The notes beneath the pieces are model-generated. The model searched no databases, was not told the origin of the DNA, and saw nothing but the letters and a program-made list of their open reading frames with translations. From positions 1-48,936 of the forward strand of contig JAPLTU010000070.1 in NCBI GenBank assembly GCA_026397965.1: a stretch of DNA of 48,936 nucleotides, written 5' to 3'. The position numbers were made by a program, and so were the translations under genes. Shown here piece by piece: positions 18,169-27,015 of this stretch; position 1 is the first letter of the stretch; the number at the start of each line of letters is the position of its first letter. Source of the stretch: Verrucomicrobiota bacterium. Lineage in GTDB: Bacteria > Verrucomicrobiota > Verrucomicrobiia > Opitutales > UBA953.

Positions 18169-18195
18169 GACAGGCCGAATGGCCTGTCTTTTTTT
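18169..18195. terminator. Hairpin terminator shared by metY and the convergent acyltransferase gene
   Basis: An 8-bp stem (GACAGGCC / GGCCTGTC) with a GAAT loop is followed by a run of seven T. The T-run overlaps the stop codon of the convergent gene, so the hairpin also lies directly after that gene. Confidence 0.85.
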
Positions 18196-19996
18196 ATTTC
18201 CCGGGACGCGAATCCTCGAAATCGTGGAAGTCCAAAAAGCCCTTCACACCCTCTTCGCCCATATACGCAGCAAGTAACTTCCGATCGGTCTGGGTAAGGT
18301 CGACGACGATTAGGCCATCCAAACAACCCCCGAAAGTCTCGTCGACATTGAAAGCGATGAGTCGTCCGTTAAGTTTAAGATAATGTTTGAGCAGGACGGG
18401 GACCGATTTGGCATCAGGCTCCAAATCGCTGACCAGCCCGGAAACGTGATCAAGGTCGAAAGCACAACGTTGCAACACGTCCAAATCGGCGTCGCGCAGA
18501 CTCATCGCCCGAGGCGGATTCTTAGCCCGCACCAACGGAGCGAGGTCATCGGCCGAGCGATTATTCTTAAGGTAGGATAAGATGAGATCCTTGGAGGCCT
18601 GGCCATACTCTGGATTAATACTTACCGGCCCGAACAAGAGGTGATATTTCGGAAAGCGGACGACGTAACGACCGATACCCCGCCAGAGCAGCGGCAAGCT
18701 CGTAGGCTTACGTTGATATTCCTGCCGAATGAACGATCGCCCCATCTCCAAGGCGGGATCCATGCGCCGGAAAAAATCACCCTTAAATTCAAACAGTGTC
18801 GAAGTATAGAGACCATGTTTTCCCTTGAGTGGCAGGATCCGGTCCGTGGGGCCTAACCGATAACCCCCGACAATCTGCGAAGTCTTATCATCCCACAGAA
18901 TCATCTGATCGTACCATGCATCATAAGCGTCCAAATCACACTCCAAGCCCGTCCCCTCCGAAACCGACCGAAAAGTCGTTTCCCGAAGTCGTCCGATTTC
19001 CCGTAAAGTATGCGGCAAATCTGCGCCCAAGAAGCGGTAAACCCGGAAATCTCCGCTCGTAAGCAAAAGATCTTCAGGCGGAAGACTCTCCAGTTCAGCC
19101 CGGAGGAGCGTAGGATTTACGGGTGAAATGATCGGCGCCAGAACCGACGGCGTCGACTTGGTACCGCTGGCACGGGAAGTGTGATCGCGCGCTGGAAGCA
19201 ATTCACAACGCAGCCGGAGAAAACTGGTGGCCTCTTCATCATCCGGATGATCTTGCAATTGAGCTGGCATGACCGGATTTGCGACACGAAGGCGGATGAC
19301 CTTACCGCGATGGCGGAAAAATTCCCGCAAGAGTAACGCGGTACGCAGTCGCGGGTGAATGAGGCCCGCGCTTTGAAATAAGGTAGAATTCTTGCCCTCG
19401 ATATGCAGCGGTAAAACGGAAGCGCCGACCTTACGGGCCAACCGGATGACCTGCGGCGACCAGACGGAGTCTTCCACGCGACGAGCTTTTAACTTCAGAC
19501 TGGAAACTTCACCCGCAGGGAAAGTGACGATACATCCGCCGGCCTTCAGGTGAGACATGATACGGCGCACCCCGGTCATGTTGCCCGTGTCTTCCTCTCC
19601 GGTCTTGAAAGGGTTGACCTCGATGAGCCATGGGCGAATCCCCGGGATCTGGCTTAGCCAACGGTTCCCCACCACCAAAGCATCCGGCCGGGCACGTAGG
19701 ATAAAATCCATCGCCACCAACCCATCTGCCAGGCCATGCGGATGATTAGCCGTCACCACCAATGGCCCCGTGCGCGGAATACGAGCGAGACAGGTATCTT
19801 TCCAAGAACTGGAAACCCCCGATTGCTCTAAGGCCGAAGTAAAAAAATCCGGCCGGCCGGCCGCGTGGATGCGAGCAAGGAAATCGTCAAACGCGCGGAC
19901 TTTGAAAAAGGTATCAAGCAGAGGCTCGGCTAAATATAGCGGCCCTAAGGCTGCCTTGAACTCGTTTTTATTGGTAAGTATCGCCCTTTGTGACAT
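18194..19996 (-). CDS. PlsC-type acyltransferase fused to OlsB-like GNAT; candidate bifunctional ornithine-lipid synthase
   Basis: From the ATG at 19996 the protein has 600 aa (a TTG three codons upstream is less likely). The N-terminal half is a glycerol-phosphate-type O-acyltransferase with NHPHGLADG near 84-92 and FPAGEVSS at 159-166. The C-terminal half, from about 310, resembles OlsB-type N-acyltransferases: LRETTFR, a DLDAYD acidic stretch, VGGYRL, LEMGRSFI and a late LLFGPVSI. This order and size match OlsF, where the C-terminal part acylates ornithine and the N-terminal part adds the second acyl chain. The product could be an aminolipid other than ornithine lipid. It is downstream of tatD on the same strand, with a small hairpin between them. 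Confidence 0.75.
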   Translation of the reverse strand: MSQRAILTNKNEFKAALGPLYLAEPLLDTFFKVRAFDDFLARIHAAGRPDFFTSALEQSGVSSSWKDTCLARIPRTGPLVVTANHPHGLADGLVAMDFILRARPDALVVGNRWLSQIPGIRPWLIEVNPFKTGEEDTGNMTGVRRIMSHLKAGGCIVTFPAGEVSSLKLKARRVEDSVWSPQVIRLARKVGASVLPLHIEGKNSTLFQSAGLIHPRLRTALLLREFFRHRGKVIRLRVANPVMPAQLQDHPDDEEATSFLRLRCELLPARDHTSRASGTKSTPSVLAPIISPVNPTLLRAELESLPPEDLLLTSGDFRVYRFLGADLPHTLREIGRLRETTFRSVSEGTGLECDLDAYDAWYDQMILWDDKTSQIVGGYRLGPTDRILPLKGKHGLYTSTLFEFKGDFFRRMDPALEMGRSFIRQEYQRKPTSLPLLWRGIGRYVVRFPKYHLLFGPVSINPEYGQASKDLILSYLKNNRSADDLAPLVRAKNPPRAMSLRDADLDVLQRCAFDLDHVSGLVSDLEPDAKSVPVLLKHYLKLNGRLIAFNVDETFGGCLDGLIVVDLTQTDRKLLAAYMGEEGVKGFLDFHDFEDSRPGK

Positions 19997-20032
19997 CGAT
20001 GCCAATCATGAGGCAGACGTGTGTTAAAGGCG

Positions 20033-20048
20033 CGTCACCTGAGTGACG
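20033..20048. other. Small perfect hairpin between tatD and the acyltransferase gene
   Basis: CGTCAC and GTGACG form a 6-bp stem with a CTGA loop in the 67-bp gap. There is no strong T-run, so it may be a weak terminator, an operator or an RNA-processing element. Confidence 0.3.
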
Positions 20049-20063
20049 ATATGGCATCAAAGT

Positions 20064-20858
20064 TCAGAAACCGAAGAAAACTTTAGAATTACGGGTGGAA
20101 ACCTCGGCCACCTCATCGGCGGGTAAACCGAGCAGCATCGCCGCTTGAGCACAAATCTCGGGAAGATTTACCGGGGCGTTTTCTTTTCCGCGGACAGATT
20201 GCGGTGCCAAGTAAGGGGCATCGGTCTCCAACATCAGGCGGGCCAAGCCTTGCGCCTGCAGTGCGGCCCGGATCTCGACGGACTTAGGATAAGTAATGAT
20301 GCCGGTGAACGAAGCCCGGCCGCCGCGCGCATTGATTTGGCGAACCTGCTCCGGCCCTTCGACGAAACAATGAAAGACGACCTTTCGCCAATCGATGCCG
20401 CTTTCGTCGATCAGCCGCACGCAATCGGGAAAAGCATGACGCGAATGAATCACGACCGGACAGCCGAACTGATAAGCGAGCATTAGCTGACGGCGGAAAG
20501 CCTCTTGCTGCCAAAGCTTAAGCTGGGCGGCCTCCGCTGCGTCGGCGGGTAACCGAAAATAATCCAGGCCGATCTCGCCCAAAGCGGCCGGCGTGGTCCG
20601 ATCGGCGAAATAGGGTGCAATCGCCGCTACGGTCTCCTCCCAACCCTCCGTCACATGACACGGATGAAGGCCCACCGTATGGCGGAAAAAAAGTGGGTGC
20701 TTCTGTGCCAGGTCGCGATATGCGGACCAGTCGTTTAAGTCGGTCCCGATGGCCACGACGCCTTCGACGCCAACGGCCTGCGCTTCGCCCATCCAAGACT
20801 CCAGTCGACCAGCCTTCACGGCATAATCGGGGTGACAATGGGAATCCAACAGACGCAT
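20064..20858 (-). CDS. tatD: TatD-family metal-dependent hydrolase (DNase)
   Basis: TatD proteins are TIM-barrel metallohydrolases acting on DNA ends and, in some cases, D-aminoacyl-tRNA. The 264-aa protein has the canonical residues: DSHCH (His7, His9), GEIGLDYFR, VIHSRHA, FHCF and LETDAPYLAPQ, followed by RGKENAP. Length and spacing are normal, so the metal site looks intact. It starts at the ATG at 20858, 85 nt from the divergent EVE-domain gene. No tat genes are adjacent; the name is historical. Confidence 0.94.
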   Translation of the reverse strand: MRLLDSHCHPDYAVKAGRLESWMGEAQAVGVEGVVAIGTDLNDWSAYRDLAQKHPLFFRHTVGLHPCHVTEGWEETVAAIAPYFADRTTPAALGEIGLDYFRLPADAAEAAQLKLWQQEAFRRQLMLAYQFGCPVVIHSRHAFPDCVRLIDESGIDWRKVVFHCFVEGPEQVRQINARGGRASFTGIITYPKSVEIRAALQAQGLARLMLETDAPYLAPQSVRGKENAPVNLPEICAQAAMLLGLPADEVAEVSTRNSKVFFGF

Positions 20859-20943
20859 CGCCCCGATTAGATTGAGGGCTGACCAAAGGGCAAGACCTCA
20901 ACCCTGCCTTGAAATCCGACGGACAACTCGCACCGTGCTACCC

Positions 20944-21390
20944 ATGCGCCATTGGTTGATGAAATCTGAACCCGATGAATTTTCCTTCGAAGAATTACAT
21001 CGGCGTGGCCGCGAACCTTGGACGGGGGTGCGAAATTATCAGGCCCGCAATTTCCTCCGCCAATGCGAAGTCGGCGACCTAGTCCTGTTCTATCATTCGA
21101 ATTGCAAGGAGCCAGGCATCGTCGGAGTGGCCAAGATTTCCAAGGCAGCCTTTGATGACCCCACGCAATTCGACGCAAAGTCGGATTATTACGATGCCAA
21201 AGCATCTAAAGAGAAACCCCGCTGGAGTTGCGTGGAAGTCAGTTTCCATAAGACCCTGAAAAAGCCTTTTACATTGGAAGACCTCAGGACCGACAAGGCC
21301 TTACGGACGATGCTGATATTACGGCCGGGCAACCGTCTATCGGTGACGCCGGTGAGCACTCAGGAATTCAAGGCGATTGCCGGTGCTTAA
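20944..21390 (+). CDS. EVE-domain (PUA-like) protein
   Basis: The 148-aa protein from the ATG at 20944 starts MRHWLMKSEPDEFSFEEL and continues with WTGVRNYQARNFLR, GDLVLFYHSN, GIVGVAKI and RPGNRLSVTPV. This is the pattern of single-domain EVE proteins related to thymocyte nuclear protein 1. EVE domains fold like PUA and are thought to bind modified bases in DNA or RNA. The frame extends upstream by 24 codons, but homologs begin at this Met. Its stop is 2 nt from the stop of the convergent small membrane protein. Biological role unknown. Confidence 0.9.
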   Translation: MRHWLMKSEPDEFSFEELHRRGREPWTGVRNYQARNFLRQCEVGDLVLFYHSNCKEPGIVGVAKISKAAFDDPTQFDAKSDYYDAKASKEKPRWSCVEVSFHKTLKKPFTLEDLRTDKALRTMLILRPGNRLSVTPVSTQEFKAIAGA

Positions 21391-21392
21391 TC

Positions 21393-21905
21393 CTATTTGA
21401 CCGCCCGTCGGGTCCGACGACGAACTAGCAGCGGCTTTTGGCCGAGCTCTTTCAATCGTGGGGATTTTTCCATCAGCCACCAGACCCCAGCGGCCATGAG
21501 CCCCCCCGTAAGGTAGCGCGCCAGCTGCACTGGCAAATCGGCCGAAACCGTATCCCAACCGTATTTGGTCCATTCGGTCGTGAATTCCATGATGAAGAAA
21601 ATCAGGCTCCACTTCAGAAAAACATCCCGCAGGGAGCGCGAAACGAGATCAGTCCGAATAACGAATAGGCAGGCCCCGTAAAAAGGTAGAAGATACATCC
21701 ACTGGTCGTGGACTATCACAGTCGAGAGGCGCTTGATGGTCTCGGCGACGGAAGACTTGAAAGGCACCGGGAGCTCTGCGACCAGTGCCGCTTTCTTATC
21801 CTTGATCACTCCCAAGGCCACATGCCTAAGAATAAAACTGAGCCCGATGGCCAAGGTCAGCGCCTCTATTTTCAGGAAAAGGATGAGCTTATCTTTCAAC
21901 TTCAC
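21393..21905 (-). CDS. Small multi-pass membrane protein, unknown function
   Basis: The 170-aa protein (GTG start at 21905) is not recognised. Hydrophobic segments lie at about 8-30, 68-88, 96-115 and 126-146, separated by charged loops, giving about four membrane helices. The C-terminus is strongly basic (RRRTRRAVK), which suggests a cytoplasmic end. It begins 50 nt downstream of an MFS transporter on the same strand and may share its transcript, but nothing shows a functional link. Its stop nearly touches that of the EVE gene. No catalytic motif is visible. Confidence 0.65.
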   Translation of the reverse strand: MKLKDKLILFLKIEALTLAIGLSFILRHVALGVIKDKKAALVAELPVPFKSSVAETIKRLSTVIVHDQWMYLLPFYGACLFVIRTDLVSRSLRDVFLKWSLIFFIMEFTTEWTKYGWDTVSADLPVQLARYLTGGLMAAGVWWLMEKSPRLKELGQKPLLVRRRTRRAVK

Positions 21906-21955
21906 GACGGGATTAATGGCTTAGGATGCACGAATCGACAATACCTAAGAAAGCG

Positions 21956-23218
21956 CTATCGGGGAGTTTCGATCGCTTCTTCCGTAGGCAACCACAAGGC
22001 CAGGATCGCCGCCGGAATAAAAAGAAAAGAAGCATAGAAGAGACATTGGCTAAAGTCTCCGACCTTGGCGAAGAGCCCGAAAAAGACGGTCCCCGCCGCA
22101 GCAAAAACTCGGCCGATATTATAACAAAAGCCCGCCCCCGTGGTACGGAGCAGCGTCGGGAACAGAGGTGGTAAAACCATCGTGAACAAACCGAAGACAC
22201 CCTGCGTAAAGCCAACCGCCGCAAAGAGCACGTAAGTGACCGAAAGACTCCAAGGCATCAGGAAAGTGGCAAACATGAAGACAAAATAGGCCCCGAAAAA
22301 ACCGGCAAGGGTACGCTTATAACCAAAACGCTGGGCGCAATAGCCCGACGCAAAATTACCGAAAATCGAGGCGAAGATAACACAGAACAAGGCTACGGAA
22401 GTCACATGCGCCTGAGCGGAGACGGAAACTCCCGGGTGAGTCTTAATGAAAGCCTGCTGCCAGAACATGAACGTCCAATGGCCCGTCAGCGAGATCGCAC
22501 AGAGCGTCATCGCGATCAAGGTCGTGCGGCGGATACCTGGGGCGAACAAGTCGGACATCGGCGGAGGCTGGCGTCCTTGCTGGGCATGGGTCCATTCCTC
22601 CGTCTCGGGTACGGCCTTACGAATCCAAAGGGTAACGAACGCCGGCAGGACCCCGATAAGAAAAACCCAACGCGACTCGAAGCCTGGAAAAAGCTTCAGG
22701 ACTTCGACGGAAAAAATCGCGAAAAGAATGCCGAGGTTCACCGCGCACTGCAGGACGGCGGCGATCCAGGGGCGCCACTTCTTGGGCCAAGTTTCGGAAA
22801 GCAGCGAGGCGCCCACGGCCCATTCGCCACCGATGCCGAGCGCCGCCAGGAAGCGGAAGATCATCAGCTGCCACCACGTCTGGGCAAAGAAAGAAAGTCC
22901 CGTAAAGATTGCATAGGTGAGAATCGTCAGGACCAAGGCCCGACTACGTCCGAGTCGATCGCCGACAATACCGAAGGCCGCACCGCCGAAAGCCCAACCG
23001 ACCAAGAAAGCAGCCTGGATGATCGAGCCATACTTGGCCACATCCGGATGTGCGACCGGAGAAGCCAGCAATTGCGCGACGAACACCGTCGCAACGAGCG
23101 TATAGAGATGCAGATCGAGACCGTCAAAGAACCAGCCGAGCCAGGCCGCAAAACCAGACTTCTTCTGGTGCTCGGAGAGCTCACTCCACTTCGTGGCTTC
23201 GGCGGCAGGTTCGCGCAT
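21956..23218 (-). CDS. MFS transporter, organic/aromatic acid symporter-like (first copy)
   Basis: The 420-aa protein has about 12 hydrophobic segments. It carries the MFS loop signature GIVGDRLGRSRAL between helices 2 and 3, preceded by GWFFDGLDLHLY, as in acid:H+ symporters of the MFS (aromatic acid and sugar-phosphate groups). FRFLAALGIGGEWAVGASL, in helices 4-5, matches the second MFS protein nearby (FLAALGMGGEWALGVAL), so the two are paralogs. The substrate cannot be read from sequence; an organic acid is a reasonable guess from the context. A terminator separates it from the upstream ThuA gene, so it probably has its own promoter. Confidence 0.88.
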   Translation of the reverse strand: MREPAAEATKWSELSEHQKKSGFAAWLGWFFDGLDLHLYTLVATVFVAQLLASPVAHPDVAKYGSIIQAAFLVGWAFGGAAFGIVGDRLGRSRALVLTILTYAIFTGLSFFAQTWWQLMIFRFLAALGIGGEWAVGASLLSETWPKKWRPWIAAVLQCAVNLGILFAIFSVEVLKLFPGFESRWVFLIGVLPAFVTLWIRKAVPETEEWTHAQQGRQPPPMSDLFAPGIRRTTLIAMTLCAISLTGHWTFMFWQQAFIKTHPGVSVSAQAHVTSVALFCVIFASIFGNFASGYCAQRFGYKRTLAGFFGAYFVFMFATFLMPWSLSVTYVLFAAVGFTQGVFGLFTMVLPPLFPTLLRTTGAGFCYNIGRVFAAAGTVFFGLFAKVGDFSQCLFYASFLFIPAAILALWLPTEEAIETPR

Positions 23219-23253
23219 GATAAAAGTTTTGGAAAACGTCCATCAACAAACAA

Positions 23254-23272
23254 GGCGGGCTTAGCGCCCGCC
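23254..23272 (-). terminator. Hairpin terminator after the ThuA-domain gene
   Basis: GGCGGGC and GCCCGCC form a 7-bp GC-only stem with a TTAGC loop. On the minus strand it is followed by a T-rich stretch. It lies 12 nt after the ThuA stop and would end the MFS-enolase-ThuA transcript before the next MFS gene. Confidence 0.75.
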
Positions 23273-23284
23273 CTGCTTGAGGAC

Positions 23285-24226
23285 TTACTTTTTGGCTTCG
23301 GCCTTTTTGGCGGGCGCCTTGGCCTTCGGGGCCGGCGTCGCCGTGTAAGGCTGATTGGTCATCGCACCGGGGGCAACCTTCAGAAGATTAGGCGAAAGAT
23401 CCGCCGCCTTGGCATCGCCTAAGGCCCACTTCACGCCGCCCACCAGGATCTGACGGAAGGTCGGGTTCGTCCAAACATCTTCGCGGTGACCCATGGCGGT
23501 GTAAAATACGCGACCTTTGCCTTCGTTGCGCGCCCAGGTGTTGGGGTAAGCCGGACGCTTATAATCATCACCTTCGAGGGCGGGATTATTAAAAACGGTC
23601 AGCACATGGATTTCGGGACGGAAATCCTTAAGCGTGTACCATTCTTCGGCGAAGGTGAATTCGGAGCCGACTTTTTCGAAGCCAGGGAAAGTCGGGTCGA
23701 TGACCTGATTACGACCTTCCTGTTGCTTGCCGTGCCGGATGAATTCCGCACCGAGGAAGCAGACATAAGCGTCGGCCTTATCGCCATGGTTGGTAAAACG
23801 CTCGGGGCCCTTCTTATCTTCATTGTCGGTATGGAAAGTATCGGCCGCCGAGTGCGTGCCGACGAAACCTTTACCAGATCGGACATAATCAAAGAGCGCC
23901 TGTTTACCTGCCATGGACATGGGAGGATTCTTATCGGTGCCTTCGGAACAGAGGTCACCGGTGGTGTAGAACATCACCGTGTCGAACTGGGCGAGATACT
24001 GCGGGGAGAACTTGGAGCCATCCTTCGAGAAGATGAACTCCCATTTGTTTTCGGCGCCCAACTCGAGGAGTTGTTTTTCGGCGAAACTGGGCATGCCTTT
24101 CTTATAGGAAATCACGTCGTGCTCGAAGCCGGATGATTTGGTGAAGAAAAGAATCTTCCGGTGGGGAGCATCCGCGGCAAAAGCGGAGACAGCACAGGCG
24201 GCGAGGAGGAGGAGACGGGGTAGCAT
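23285..24226 (-). CDS. Secreted ThuA-domain protein
   Basis: ThuA domains have a class I glutamine-amidotransferase-like fold and occur near sugar-degradation genes; their reaction is mostly unknown. From the ATG at 24226 the protein has 313 aa with a signal peptide (about 1-18, SAFA cut). That start is chosen over one 12 codons upstream because it directly opens the signal peptide. ThuA hallmarks are KILFFTKSSGFEHD, FDTVMFYTTGDL, GKGFVGTHSAADTFH, EFTFAEEWYTLKDF and WARNEGKGRVFYTAMGH. The C-terminal 25 residues are a Lys/Ala/Pro-rich tail, probably disordered. It is the third gene after an MFS transporter and an enolase-superfamily enzyme, which suggests a carbohydrate or acid pathway. Confidence 0.85.
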   Translation of the reverse strand: MLPRLLLLAACAVSAFAADAPHRKILFFTKSSGFEHDVISYKKGMPSFAEKQLLELGAENKWEFIFSKDGSKFSPQYLAQFDTVMFYTTGDLCSEGTDKNPPMSMAGKQALFDYVRSGKGFVGTHSAADTFHTDNEDKKGPERFTNHGDKADAYVCFLGAEFIRHGKQQEGRNQVIDPTFPGFEKVGSEFTFAEEWYTLKDFRPEIHVLTVFNNPALEGDDYKRPAYPNTWARNEGKGRVFYTAMGHREDVWTNPTFRQILVGGVKWALGDAKAADLSPNLLKVAPGAMTNQPYTATPAPKAKAPAKKAEAKK

Positions 24227-24281
24227 GGGAGGGGAAGCCAAAGAAATGGCATTTCCGTCCAAGCGGGCAAGCGTCTTTGAC

Positions 24282-25688
24282 TTAAGCGGGCGAAGACATC
24301 CGAGCTGCAGGCAAGTTTCGGTCGATTTCGTTCAATCTATAACCGAAACCAGGGCCGGAAAGAGTACCGCCATCGATTTGGCCCGCCTGGCGACGGTAAA
24401 GCCCGGGATGAATCTTGGCCTCCGCCGACGAAGCCTCGGGATAGAACTGCATCGCATTGGTCTCCACGCCGGCGATCGTCGGGGCGTGCGCTGCCAACAG
24501 CAGGTGAGTCATCTGGGCCATCATGGGGTTGGTCAGGTCTTGCACCATCAATTGCATACCATGGGCGCGGGCCCAACAGAGACTCAACAAAGCACCCGTC
24601 TGCGTCTTGCAAGTCTTGAGCGCGACACCGGTCCAGCCTAATTCGCGACCTAAGCGAACGATTCGCCAATCATGGGCGCTCTCGTCAAGAAAGAGCGGTA
24701 TCCGGCCGCTGACCGAGTGGACATCAATCGGATAATCCTCCAATTCGTAAGGGAAAGGCTGCTCGACGTAACTCAACCTCGACCATAGTTCCGGCAGCTC
24801 CGCCTTGATGCGATCGAGCACGCCGTTGACGTAGGCGGGGTCCATCACCGTGCAGTTAAAGTCGGCGGTAAATAATTCGACGCCCAGCGCCAAGCCGATT
24901 TCCGCGATTTGCTTCATGCGGGCGAAATCCCACGGGGCATCATTACCGCGGAGCTTGACCTTCAGCGCCTTCAAACCGTCGCGCTTGATCCATGCGTCAA
25001 GAGAGCTCGGGTAGTCATCTTGCAAGACATGGGCGCCCGCCTCAGCGAGCGTCAGATAATCGAGACCACCGACGAGATGCCAGGCCAGTAGTTTCGTCTC
25101 GACGGGCTGACGGAAAAAATTGACCGGGTACTTACCGCTAAAATTTACCTGTGGAGCATCGGCGGCGGGCGTCAGGTAGGCGGACAGATCGCGGTTCATC
25201 CAGGGGGCCTGATAAGTAAGATAAGTCGGCACCTCGTTCACGACGCCATAGGCATCATGCAGGGCCAAATCAAAGGGCGAGGCGCAGACTAAGGCGGCCA
25301 ACGTGGGCATCACCACGCCCTTCGGCAACGTGGCATTAAAAGCCTGCAGAAGCTTGGGCAGCACCGCTTCGATAAAATCGTAGCCGATTTCCATCGGATG
25401 ACCTTGGGCGGGGAATTGAGCATAGGCCTCGGTCAACACATCGCAGAAATCCTGCATGGCCTTGAAACGCACCTCGTAGGGAACGGCGGAAGGCCAGACC
25501 CATTGCACGCTCAGAGGTGTCTCGCCCCACCCTTCGGCCCGCGAGCCATCGGCCCGCGAAACGGTCAGGCAAACGCGCGCGCAAGCGACGCTCGTCACCG
25601 TCTCGTGACCGAACTTTAAGGGCAGACGGGTCTGCACCGGCAAGGCATGCCAGCGCACAGCGCGAATCTGAATATCATGCGGATTCAT
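24282..25688 (-). CDS. Enolase-superfamily enzyme (MLE-like catalytic pattern)
   Basis: The 468-aa protein has the enolase-superfamily capping domain and TIM barrel. Visible active-site residues are LKVKLRG (a KxK pair near 243), Asp near 274 (TADFN), Glu near 308 (YVEQPF), Asp near 333 (LDESAHD) and Lys near 358 (LKTCKTQTG). The three acidic residues bind Mg2+. Lysines on both faces are the muconate-lactonising-enzyme pattern, which includes epimerases, cycloisomerases and OSBS-type enzymes. Sugar-acid dehydratases of the mandelate racemase type use a His instead. It is longer than most family members. It begins 1 nt after the MFS stop, so transport and catalysis are coupled. Exact substrate unknown. 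Confidence 0.82.
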   Translation of the reverse strand: MNPHDIQIRAVRWHALPVQTRLPLKFGHETVTSVACARVCLTVSRADGSRAEGWGETPLSVQWVWPSAVPYEVRFKAMQDFCDVLTEAYAQFPAQGHPMEIGYDFIEAVLPKLLQAFNATLPKGVVMPTLAALVCASPFDLALHDAYGVVNEVPTYLTYQAPWMNRDLSAYLTPAADAPQVNFSGKYPVNFFRQPVETKLLAWHLVGGLDYLTLAEAGAHVLQDDYPSSLDAWIKRDGLKALKVKLRGNDAPWDFARMKQIAEIGLALGVELFTADFNCTVMDPAYVNGVLDRIKAELPELWSRLSYVEQPFPYELEDYPIDVHSVSGRIPLFLDESAHDWRIVRLGRELGWTGVALKTCKTQTGALLSLCWARAHGMQLMVQDLTNPMMAQMTHLLLAAHAPTIAGVETNAMQFYPEASSAEAKIHPGLYRRQAGQIDGGTLSGPGFGYRLNEIDRNLPAARMSSPA

Positions 25689-25689
25689 C

Positions 25690-27015
25690 TTAGTCTTGGA
25701 GGCCTTGACCCGTAGTCTCCTTACCCAAGAAAGCCACGAACAAACCGACGACGTAGACGAGCGTGATGGCGGCAGCGGCGCTTTGATAACCGCCGAGCGT
25801 CTCGACTAGTTTACCGCTGAGCAGCACGAAGGGGACGGCGACCAGACGGCCGGTGTTATAACAAATACCTTGGCCGGTCGCACGTACGCGCGTCGGGAAA
25901 AGCTCCGGGAGATACAGCGGGAAGAAGCCGAAGAAGGCGGTGGCCGCCATGCCCAAGACAAAAACCTTTACGGCCATCATGAGGGGGAAAATATCGAAGA
26001 GCATCGTACCGGACCATTGGGCGGGAGTCCGATAAATCCAGCACGTGGCGGCGAAGGCCAATACACAAAGGATCTGGTAACCTGTGCGGCGCTTGAATCT
26101 CGCGAGGAACAACGGGGCGAGGGTCGTGCCGACGCAAGCGCCCAGGGAGACGATGACCATGGCTAGTGCCTTGGCCCGGGTGTTATCGGGACCCGCAAGT
26201 TCGGTGATCCAAAGCGGGACCCATTGCACCGCGCCCCAAGTACCGACGAAAACTACCGAGACCATCGCAATGCCGGCGAGGGTCGAACCAAGCAATTCGC
26301 CATTAAAAACCTCTCCGATTTTGGAGCGAGCAGGAGCGGGCCCAGCTGCTTCTTTCTTCATGGAACGTTCCCACTTCTCGGACTCAGGCACAAAGAGACG
26401 AATCAATAAAGTAAGGATAGCCGGCGAAGCACCAATCAAGAAGTGAATCCGCCAGGAGTGCCCATCGGCCGGGTAAGCCAAGGCGACGCAACCTACTAGG
26501 ACCATCCCAAGGTTCGCCGCCACACCGATGGCAGCGGCCATCTTAGAACGGTGCCGTTCGGGCCAGGCTTCCATCACCAGAGCGACGCCCAAGGCCCATT
26601 CGCCGCCCATACCTAAGGCCGCCAGGAAACGCGCACCGGCAAGATGAGTCGGATCGGTCGCGAAATAGCAGACGCCACTAAAGATTGAATAGAAGAGAAT
26701 ACTGAACGACATCGCCTTCACGCGGCCAATGCGATCTCCCAGCCAGCCAAAGGCCGCGCCACCCAGCGCGGCGCCGACCAAGAAAGCGGAAGTGATCCAA
26801 CCCATCCATCCGCCCACCCAGCTATTGATGGCCTTAGAGCCTAAGGCCGCAACTTCTACGGGCACCATGCTCTTGAGCGCGGGCCCAGCGAGCGTCGGAA
26901 AAAGCGCCTGCTCGTAACCATCCATCATCCAACCCAAGAAGCCCGCGAGAAGCGTCAGCTGCATTCCACGGGTAATCGCGTCTTTCGTAGAGACAGGGGA
27001 ATGAAGTTCTTTCAT
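25690..27015 (-). CDS. MFS transporter, organic acid symporter-like (second copy)
   Basis: From the ATG at 27015 the protein has 441 aa; a longer frame upstream lacks membrane-protein character. It has about 12 hydrophobic segments, GFLGWMMDGYEQALFP in helix 1 and the MFS signature GWLGDRIGRVKAM after helix 2. FLAALGMGGEWALGVALVME is shared with the other MFS protein in this cluster, and both have a late ATGQG/TTGAG..CYN.GR motif. It is the first gene of the minus-strand unit MFS-enolase-ThuA, directly beside the enolase gene. This supports a role in importing that enzyme's substrate. The substrate is inferred to be an organic acid only. Confidence 0.88.
   Translation of the reverse strand: MKELHSPVSTKDAITRGMQLTLLAGFLGWMMDGYEQALFPTLAGPALKSMVPVEVAALGSKAINSWVGGWMGWITSAFLVGAALGGAAFGWLGDRIGRVKAMSFSILFYSIFSGVCYFATDPTHLAGARFLAALGMGGEWALGVALVMEAWPERHRSKMAAAIGVAANLGMVLVGCVALAYPADGHSWRIHFLIGASPAILTLLIRLFVPESEKWERSMKKEAAGPAPARSKIGEVFNGELLGSTLAGIAMVSVVFVGTWGAVQWVPLWITELAGPDNTRAKALAMVIVSLGACVGTTLAPLFLARFKRRTGYQILCVLAFAATCWIYRTPAQWSGTMLFDIFPLMMAVKVFVLGMAATAFFGFFPLYLPELFPTRVRATGQGICYNTGRLVAVPFVLLSGKLVETLGGYQSAAAAITLVYVVGLFVAFLGKETTGQGLQD

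Noticed and set aside
22406-23422. 338-codon open frame on the plus strand across the first MFS gene
   Set aside because: Its product is Arg/Asp/Glu-rich with no family likeness and is antisense to a clear membrane transporter.
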